Positions 22,539-28,108 of a stretch of DNA of 28,108 bases are shown in pieces (the stretch's first letter is position 1; each line of letters opens with the position of its first letter). The stretch covers positions 1 to 28,108 of the forward strand of contig JBIKTR010000019.1 in NCBI GenBank assembly GCA_044348005.1. Direction: 5' to 3'. Made by a program: the position numbers and the translations under genes. The notes beneath the pieces were generated by a model. That model was not told the DNA's origin. It ran no database searches and was given only the letters and a program-made list of their open reading frames with translations. Source of the DNA: JAJTHC01 sp044348005 (GTDB lineage: Bacteria; Cyanobacteriota; Vampirovibrionia; Vampirovibrionales; JAJTHC01).

Positions 22539-24644
22539 ATGGAACAAACTTTATTATATGTTGCCTTAGCGTCAGGACTTCTGGCCTTGCTGTATGGTGT
22601 CGTTACGCGTGGTCAGATATTAGCCCTTCCCGCGGGTTGCGAAAAAATGCAAGAAATTGCAGCCGCCATTAAAGAAGGGGCATCGGCGTACATGAATCGT
22701 CAGTATTCTGCCATTTCTGTAGCTGCCATTATTCTCGCCGTGTTAATGTTCTTCTTGTACAGTCAGGTTAAAGGCGTGGGCTACGCGTCCTTTATGACGA
22801 GTGGGTTTTTGCTCGGTGCGTTATTAAGTGGCCTTGCTGGCTATATTGGAATGTTTGTTTCGGTTAATGCCAATGTGCGTACTGCCGAAGCCGCGCGCGG
22901 GGGGATGAATCCTGCTTTGGCGGTGGCTTTTAAGGGCGGTGCGGTTACTGGTTTATTGGTCGTGGGCTTGGCCCTAATTGGGGTGAGCGCCTTTTACATG
23001 CTGGTTCAAGGCTCCCCTGAATTAATTCCAACCTTGGCTGGTTTGGCCTTTGGCTCTTCTTTGATTTCAGTTTTTGCCCGTTTGGGGGGTGGTATTTTCA
23101 CCAAGGCTGCGGATGTAGGGGCCGATTTAGTCGGCAAGATTGAAGCGGGTATTCCTGAAGATGACCCTCGTAACCCCGGTGTGATTGCCGACAACGTCGG
23201 TGACAACGTGGGTGACTGTGCGGGTATGGCTGCAGATTTGTTTGAAACCTATGCCGTCACCATTGTGGCCGCCATGTTGCTGGGTCATTTATTGTTTAAA
23301 GAAACCCCTGCGGCGTTAGTGTACCCCTTATTGTTAGGTGCTTTGTCTATTGTTTCTTCGATTGTTGGAACTTACTTTGTGAAAGTCGGGGCGGACAATA
23401 ACCCCATGAATGCCTTGTACAAAGGGTTTTATGTGGCTGTCGCCCTTTCTATGGGCATGATTGGCTTTGCCACTTGGAAGTTTTTTCCTAACGGAATTGC
23501 GGATTTGACAGCGGTTCAATTGATTGTATCTTCAGCCATTGGGATTTTGGTAACCCTTGGTTCTGTGTTCGTGACGAATTACTACACCGCAACAGAATTT
23601 CGTCCCGTGCAAGAAGTCGCCGAAGCCTCTGAATCTGGCCATGGTACCAACGTCATTGCTGGGTTGGCCATTGGGATGGAAGCAACCGCCGCGCCTGTTG
23701 TCTTAATCTGCTTAGGGATTTTAACTTCCTTTATGATGGGGGGACTCTACGGGGTGGCCATTGCGGCAGTCGCCATGCTTTCAATGGCAGGCATTGTTAT
23801 TGCCCTAGATGCCTTTGGCCCTATTACAGACAACGCTGGTGGAATTGCAGAAATGGCGGGTATGCCTTCTGAAGTTCGTGCCATTACGGATCCTTTAGAC
23901 GCGGTGGGCAACACCACTAAAGCCATTACCAAAGGCTACGCCATTGGATCAGCAGGATTGGCGGCCGTTGTGTTATTTTCATCCTACATCATTGACTTAG
24001 AAGACGCTGCTCGTGTCGCTGGCGATGTGGCCCTTTCTGTTCCTGGTGCCATTCAAGGACTCTTTAGTTTAGGAGACCCTTTAGTGGTGGTGGGCTTATT
24101 TGTGGGTGGATTGGTTCCTTACCTCTTTAGTGCGTTGGCCATGAAGGCCGTGGGTCGCGCCGCAGGTTCTGTGGTAAACGAAGTGCGTCGTCAATTTAAA
24201 GAAAAGCCCGGCATCATGGAAGGAACAGAGCGTCCTGATTATGCCACTTGTGTGGATATTGTGACACAATCGGCCTTGAAGCAAATGGTGGTTCCTGCCT
24301 TGTTACCTGTTTTGGTGCCTATTGCCTTACTATTTATAGGCAACCTATTAACGACGCAAGAGTATGCCAGCATTAAAATGATTGGTGGCATGTTGATGGG
24401 TAGTATCGTCACAGGCTTGTTTGTGGGTATTTCCATGACCAGCGGTGGCGGAGCGTGGGACAACGCTAAAAAGTACATTGAAGATGGTCATCACGGGGGG
24501 AAAGGTTCCTTTGCTCACGCGGCGGCCGTGACTGGGGACACTGTCGGCGATCCTTATAAGGATACTGCTGGTCCTGCCGTCAACCCTGTGATTAAAATTA
24601 TTAACTTGGTGGCCTTATTATTAGTTCCCTTCTTAATTGGTTAA
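22539..24644 (+). CDS. hppA: K+-independent proton-pumping membrane pyrophosphatase
   Basis: This enzyme hydrolyses pyrophosphate and pumps protons across the membrane, with about 16 helices. The 701-residue product contains the substrate motif DVGADLVGK (192-200), DDPRNPGVIADNVGDNVGD (about 208-226), and the C-terminal DNAKKYIE and GDTVGDPYKDTAGPAVNP blocks. Position 461 is Lys and 464 is Thr (GNTTKAIT). In studied family members Lys and Thr at these sites mark the K+-independent type, while Ala and Ala/Gly mark the K+-dependent one. All known K+-independent types pump protons. The ribosome-binding site is weak (AAAGAG). A long structured leader precedes it. Confidence 0.96.
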   Translation: MEQTLLYVALASGLLALLYGVVTRGQILALPAGCEKMQEIAAAIKEGASAYMNRQYSAISVAAIILAVLMFFLYSQVKGVGYASFMTSGFLLGALLSGLAGYIGMFVSVNANVRTAEAARGGMNPALAVAFKGGAVTGLLVVGLALIGVSAFYMLVQGSPELIPTLAGLAFGSSLISVFARLGGGIFTKAADVGADLVGKIEAGIPEDDPRNPGVIADNVGDNVGDCAGMAADLFETYAVTIVAAMLLGHLLFKETPAALVYPLLLGALSIVSSIVGTYFVKVGADNNPMNALYKGFYVAVALSMGMIGFATWKFFPNGIADLTAVQLIVSSAIGILVTLGSVFVTNYYTATEFRPVQEVAEASESGHGTNVIAGLAIGMEATAAPVVLICLGILTSFMMGGLYGVAIAAVAMLSMAGIVIALDAFGPITDNAGGIAEMAGMPSEVRAITDPLDAVGNTTKAITKGYAIGSAGLAAVVLFSSYIIDLEDAARVAGDVALSVPGAIQGLFSLGDPLVVVGLFVGGLVPYLFSALAMKAVGRAAGSVVNEVRRQFKEKPGIMEGTERPDYATCVDIVTQSALKQMVVPALLPVLVPIALLFIGNLLTTQEYASIKMIGGMLMGSIVTGLFVGISMTSGGGAWDNAKKYIEDGHHGGKGSFAHAAAVTGDTVGDPYKDTAGPAVNPVIKIINLVALLLVPFLIG

Positions 24645-24648
24645 TCGA

Positions 24649-24706
24649 TTTAAAATACTCTACTAAAAAAGCTCCTTCGGGAGCTTTTTTAGTAGAGTAT
24701 TTTAAA
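24649..24706 (+). terminator. 27-bp hairpin terminator after hppA
   Basis: A perfect 27-bp stem capped by a TTCG tetraloop starts four bases after the hppA stop. The stem includes AAAAAAGCTCC / GGAGCTTTTTT, so a T run follows the GC-rich upper stem on both strands, making it a bidirectional terminator. Confidence 0.93.
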
Positions 24707-24755
24707 AAATCATCCGTTTATGATATGAAGTCAAGTGCAATTATATAGTATATGC

Positions 24756-24826
24756 ACTGTAGGGGAAATTATTTAATAATACTATATCAGATAGATAAAA
24801 CGGTCTCTGCTCTCTTCGTTGTCGCT
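24756..24826. repeat. Family B right end abutting a family E end
   Basis: Positions 24756-24786 (ACTGTAGGGGAAATTATT, ending in ACTATA) match the right end of the family B element at 25011-25160. From 24786 to 24826 the sequence matches the right end of the family E element at 2894 in reverse complement (ATAAAACGGTCT, then CTCTTCGTTGTCGCT). Unlike the copy at 21668, the two outer ends touch each other here. The rest of each element is missing. Confidence 0.6.
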
Positions 24827-24866
24827 ATTTAATCGTTTAATTGGCACAAGGAGTCCAATGAAAGAA

Positions 24867-24942
24867 TGGTGGGTCTAGAGGGATTCGAACCCCCAGCCAA
24901 GAAATTATGAGTTTCCTGCTCTAACCATTGAGCTATAGACCC
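24867..24942 (-). tRNA. tRNA with CAU anticodon, probably tRNA-Ile2
   Basis: The 76-nt sequence folds as a complete cloverleaf with encoded CCA: perfect 7-bp acceptor (GGGTCTA/TAGACCC), D arm GCTC/GAGC, anticodon arm GGAAA-CTCATAA-TTTCT, variable TGGCT, and T arm with TTCGAAT. The anticodon is CAU. The context GAGCAGG-AAACTCATAATTTCTTGG is much closer to the minor isoleucine tRNA (CAU modified to lysidine-AU by TilS, reading AUA) as known from E. coli than to elongator tRNA-Met. It is not an initiator: the first acceptor pair is intact and the three G-C pairs below the anticodon loop are absent. Confidence 0.95.
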
Positions 24943-25010
24943 GCTAAAAATAATTATCTAACATCCATGAAAAATAACAAGTCGTTTCTTTAGCCTGACA
25001 TATTCATTGA

Positions 25011-25160
25011 TATAGTGTTTTAAAGAGTTTTCCGTACAGTAGGCTAGACGAGGAGCCTAGATTATTTTGTGAAAGAGTGTAGATAGACCTACATGACTGA
25101 ACAAAATAATCGTAGCGACAAAGTATAGACACTGTAGGGGGAATTATTGAAACTACTATA
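25011..25160. repeat. Complete palindromic mobile repeat, family B (150 bp)
   Basis: The ends are inverted copies: left TATAGTGTTTTAAAGAGTTT with CCGTACAGT, right ACTGTAGGGGG through ACTACTATA. Inside, ATTATTTTGT (25051-25060 region) pairs with ACAAAATAAT, and a central GTAG/CTAC hairpin lies between them, so the whole element can fold into one nested hairpin. AGGCT/AGCCT forms a side stem. The TA at each tip fits a TA-target transposon. It has no ORF. The core resembles family E at 2894 (AGGAGCCTA, GTGAA, AGCGACAA). Confidence 0.78.
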
Positions 25161-25174
25161 ATTAAATAGGTTAT

Positions 25175-25189
25175 CTATAGTGTTTTAAA
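25175..25189. repeat. Isolated tip of family B beside mutS
   Basis: TATAGTGTTTTAAAA repeats the first 14 bases of the element at 25011 exactly, in the same orientation, four bases before the mutS 3' end. The rest of the element is absent, so this is a remnant or a bare target-like site. Confidence 0.5.
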
Positions 25190-25193
25190 AGAA

Positions 25194-27857
25194 TCAAAAG
25201 ATACTCAATTGAGCATCCTCGTCCGAAAGCCCCGTTAAGCTAGAACGGCGTTGACGCAACTGATGATTTGCCATTTTCTGCATGTCATTTAAGCGAACGG
25301 TGGCTTGTTGTAACACGCGACTGGGTAAACCAGCCATACGGGCCACTTGAATGCCATAACTTTTTTGGGCCGCCCCCGCTTCTACCCGATGCAAAAAGAC
25401 CAATTCCCCCTCCTGTTCAGCCACCACCATACGCACATTTTGAACCAAAGCGGGGTGGGCCAGTTCTAGCACGTTTAATTCGTGGTAATGGGTGGCAAAC
25501 AAGGTTCTGGCCCCCACGTGCTCAACCAAATGTTCGACCACGCTCCAAGCGATGGCGACACCGTCGTAAGTGCTGGTGCCACGGCCCACTTCATCTAAAA
25601 TTACCAGAGATTGTGCTGTAGCTGTGTTCAGGATTTCAGCGGTCTCCGCCATTTCCACCATAAAAGTCGAGTGCCCTTTGGATACATTGTCCATCGCCCC
25701 GATGCGGGTGAAAATGGCGTCTACCACCCCGATCGTGGCGTGCGTTGCGGGTACAAAACAGCCGATGTGTGCCATTAAAACGCACAAGGCCACTTGGCGC
25801 ATGTACGTGGATTTACCCGCCATATTCGGCCCTGTAATAATTTCTACTTGCGGGCAACTTTGTGCCTGTTGTGGTGAAACTTGCCCCGCCAAAGCGGTGT
25901 TATTGGGAACAAAGCGCCCTTTGGGTAACTGTTGTTCAATTACGGGGTGGCGGACTTGTTGAAGCTCTAAAATCGGTGTTTCCACTAAGCAAGGACGCGT
26001 ATACCCCTGCCCTTGAGCCACTTCCGCAAAAGACTGTAACACATCCAAGCACGCCAAACGATGCGCCACTTCCTTTAAAACAGGGGCATAAGGCAACAGT
26101 TGCCGACGCAATTGAAGAAACAAATCACTTTCCACATGAAGCAAGCGGTTTTGAGCGTCCCACACCGCTGATTCGTGCGCGCGCAGTTCAGGGGTCATAA
26201 AACGCGTGGCATTGGTGAGGCTTTGTTTGGGCCGGTAGCGTTCAGGCACTTGAGACACACTGCCTTTACTTACTTCAATAAAGTAGCCTGTGGCATTAGT
26301 GAACTGTACCTTTAAATGCTTAATGCCGGTAGATTCACGTTCTTGCGCTTCATACGCGTCGATCCATTGGGCTTGGTCATTCACCAAATGACGCAATTCA
26401 TCAAGGGTGGGGCTAAACTGCGCGCGAATAATCCCCCCTTCCTTTAAAGTCGCGGGTAATTCGTCTTGCAAGGCATTTTCCATTAAAGCCAAGGCTTGCC
26501 CCACTTCAGGCGGAAAAGCTTTGAGGCGTTCGAGATAAAATGCCGAACATCTTAACACGGTTTGACTCAAGCGAGGCAACACCTTTAAAGATTGCGCCAA
26601 AGCCCCTAGTTCCCGTGGCGTGGCGGACAAATTGGCCAATCTGGTGGCCAAGCGCTCTAAATCATAAATGTTGGGCAATAATTGACGCAACAACTGCCGA
26701 GTGTGAGGCTGATTCACCAAATCTTCTACCGCTTCAAGGCGACTTTCAAGTTCCGGTAAAAAATGCGTGGGGCAGGCCACCCAGTCTTTCAAAAGGCGTT
26801 GACCCATCGGCGTCATACACCGATTTAAAATCTGAAACAACGACACGGAACTACTTTCTTTGGGATTGGGCAATAGTTCCAAATGCTTACGGGCATTGGC
26901 GGAAAGTCGCACTTGCTTGTCTGCATAAAGGCGTTGAATGCCATCTAGGTGCAAGGGGGTTTGTAAAAAGCTATAATTCAAATAATGCACAATCATGCCA
27001 CAGGCTTGAATGAGTGCGGTGTCCGTTTCATAAAGGCCGTAGCCTTCTAAACTGCTCACATTCAGCCACTGGGCAATGCGTTCATAGGCGTTTTTTTGAG
27101 TAATGACTTCTTTGGCCAAGGGGGTACAGGGGGCTTTTTCTTGGACTTCAGTAGGCACATCCGCCACCCAACGCCCCGGAATTCCCGGTATTTCAGACTT
27201 TTGCAAGACGCCTTGCACCAACAGTTCTTGAGGCGCCAAGCGATCGAGTTCCGTGAGTAAATGGGCATAGGGGAATTCGCTAACACAAAAACGCCCTGTG
27301 CTAATGTCTACATACGCCAAGGCACAAGGGGTTTTAATCAAGTGAGCATCCTTAGTCGTTTGATTCAAGCCTTTGGGCAAGACGACAGCGGCTAAGTAAT
27401 GGGCATTGTGAGGCGTCAACTGTTGGGATTCATTCACCGTTCCCGCCGAAAGAATGCGAACGACTTCTCGCTTCACCAAGCCTTTGGCGGTAGCGGGGTC
27501 TTCCATTTGTTCACAAAGGGCGATTTTAAAGCCCGCATTCAACAGGCGTGGCACGTAAACATCCACCGATTTAACAGGCACACCTGCCATGGGGATTTTA
27601 CCTAAGGCCCCACAATCTTTGCCCGTTAGCGTTAATTCTAAATGTCGCGCGGTTAAAACGGCATCTTCAAAAAAAGTTTCGTAAAAATCACCCATACGGT
27701 ACAGCAAAATAAGGTCTCGGTATTGTTCCTTGACGTCGAGGAACTGTCGCATCATTGGGGTGGCATCGTTTTTGTTGGCTTTATAGGTAAAGACTGTGCC
27801 GTAGCGTTCTAGCCCTTCAAGGGCGATGGATTCAGGTTGGTAGGGCGATTCAAACAT
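25194..27857 (-). CDS. mutS: DNA mismatch repair protein MutS
   Basis: MutS recognises mismatches and small loops and recruits MutL. The 887-residue product carries the mismatch-reading Phe-x-Glu motif (Phe58, Glu60 in YRMGDFYETFF), the connector and lever domains, and a C-terminal ATPase with GPNMAGKSTYMRQ (Walker A, 676 onward), STFMVEM, and DEVGRGTSTYDG (Walker B), then the ATHYHEL switch. Length is normal for bacterial MutS1. The frame extends upstream to 27908, but ATG 27857 has AAGGTG about eight bases before it and fits the family. It ends next to repeat remnants. Confidence 0.96.
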   Translation of the reverse strand: MFESPYQPESIALEGLERYGTVFTYKANKNDATPMMRQFLDVKEQYRDLILLYRMGDFYETFFEDAVLTARHLELTLTGKDCGALGKIPMAGVPVKSVDVYVPRLLNAGFKIALCEQMEDPATAKGLVKREVVRILSAGTVNESQQLTPHNAHYLAAVVLPKGLNQTTKDAHLIKTPCALAYVDISTGRFCVSEFPYAHLLTELDRLAPQELLVQGVLQKSEIPGIPGRWVADVPTEVQEKAPCTPLAKEVITQKNAYERIAQWLNVSSLEGYGLYETDTALIQACGMIVHYLNYSFLQTPLHLDGIQRLYADKQVRLSANARKHLELLPNPKESSSVSLFQILNRCMTPMGQRLLKDWVACPTHFLPELESRLEAVEDLVNQPHTRQLLRQLLPNIYDLERLATRLANLSATPRELGALAQSLKVLPRLSQTVLRCSAFYLERLKAFPPEVGQALALMENALQDELPATLKEGGIIRAQFSPTLDELRHLVNDQAQWIDAYEAQERESTGIKHLKVQFTNATGYFIEVSKGSVSQVPERYRPKQSLTNATRFMTPELRAHESAVWDAQNRLLHVESDLFLQLRRQLLPYAPVLKEVAHRLACLDVLQSFAEVAQGQGYTRPCLVETPILELQQVRHPVIEQQLPKGRFVPNNTALAGQVSPQQAQSCPQVEIITGPNMAGKSTYMRQVALCVLMAHIGCFVPATHATIGVVDAIFTRIGAMDNVSKGHSTFMVEMAETAEILNTATAQSLVILDEVGRGTSTYDGVAIAWSVVEHLVEHVGARTLFATHYHELNVLELAHPALVQNVRMVVAEQEGELVFLHRVEAGAAQKSYGIQVARMAGLPSRVLQQATVRLNDMQKMANHQLRQRRSSLTGLSDEDAQLSIF

Positions 27858-27973
27858 TGGGTACACCTTACAATTTTTACAGTGTTTTATTAAGTGTAGT
27901 CTTGTCAAAGCTTATATTCAAGTCTTCAAGCAGAAGCGTTACATTTTCATAATACGCTTCATTATCATAATGC

Positions 27974-28108
27974 TTACACTCGTTGCACCAGCAGGCGTCC
28001 AAGCACTAAATCCGAGCGGGTGAGCGCACTGCGAATCCCCGAGCGATTTTGCGGACGTCGTGCAACGAGAATGATGCGAGGAGGTGGGGATTCAGGGGGG
28101 ATTTTCAA
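27974..28108 (-). CDS. Unidentified gene, C-terminal part (runs off the window)
   Basis: The minus-strand frame is open from the window edge to TAA at 27976-27974 and encodes 44 residues ending in VLGRLLVQRV, preceded by SPPPRIILVARRPQNRSG. The composition is protein-like (Arg-rich, mixed hydrophobic), and the plus strand has no competing frame. I do not recognise the family. It would be upstream of mutS on the same strand, separated by a 116-base gap containing a hairpin (GAAGCG near 27933 with CGCTTC near 27955). Confidence 0.45.
   Translation of the reverse strand: MKIPPESPPPRIILVARRPQNRSGIRSALTRSDLVLGRLLVQRV

Noticed and set aside
24867..24942. Initiator or elongator methionine tRNA
   Set aside because: The first acceptor pair is formed and the anticodon stem lacks three G-C pairs, excluding the initiator; the arms resemble tRNA-Ile2 more than elongator Met, although lysidine modification cannot be seen in DNA.
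27974..28108. Ribonuclease P protein (rnpA) tail
   Set aside because: The Arg-rich residues do not match the conserved RNR motif or order of that family.
1..28108. CRISPR array or prophage
   Set aside because: No regularly spaced direct repeats and no phage structural genes are visible.

Overview
This 28.1-kb window is a bacterial chromosome segment with mid-range G+C genes separated by AT-rich gaps. The lineage is not certain. Several features suggest the non-photosynthetic relatives of cyanobacteria (Vampirovibrionia/Melainabacteria-like): a Tic20-type membrane protein, a succinate dehydrogenase whose single long membrane subunit is of the type known from Actinobacteria, and a K+-independent proton pyrophosphatase. 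That placement is inference; no marker here settles it.

Layout. Positions 1-800 are accessory: the tail of an IS1595-family transposase, then a HigB/HigA toxin-antitoxin pair whose toxin frame is broken by a stop codon. Positions 1102-2834 are the core translation cluster truA-rplM-rpsI with a strong terminator. A palindromic mobile repeat (about 155 bp), an orphan HicB-type antitoxin and an AT-rich four-helix membrane protein follow, and the last runs directly into prfB (release factor 2). A long minus-strand stretch (5387-13688) holds a small helical protein, a cobalamin-binding/activation half of methionine synthase (MetH), ubiX, the Tic20-like gene, sdhB-sdhA-sdhC, the GTPase gene engB and a small membrane protein. 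Positions 13827-16149 encode an exported NTF2-like protein, a DJ-1/PfpI protein and another exported protein.

Positions 16162-18140 are the most unusual part. A HigB toxin is followed by an antitoxin fused to an ImmA/IrrE-type zinc peptidase. Upstream lies an inverted-repeat operator shared with a divergent promoter. That promoter makes a transcript with a very early intrinsic terminator, a 47-residue basic protein with a strong ribosome-binding site, and a strong final terminator. This looks like one compact divergent module.

Positions 18210-21667 encode an ABC exporter of the YbbA/YbbP or LolD/MacB type. After a fragmentary repeat, a small ORF and a structured leader comes hppA (membrane pyrophosphatase), closed by a 27-bp hairpin terminator. 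The gap to mutS (minus strand) holds a CAU-anticodon tRNA, probably tRNA-Ile2, and several copies of two related palindromic repeat families (called B and E here). The window ends in the 3' end of an unidentified minus-strand gene.

Functional themes: housekeeping translation and ribosome assembly (truA, rplM, rpsI, prfB, engB, tRNA), energy metabolism (sdhCAB, hppA), cofactors (ubiX, the MetH half), repair (mutS), and an overlay of toxin-antitoxin modules and small mobile repeats in the gaps.
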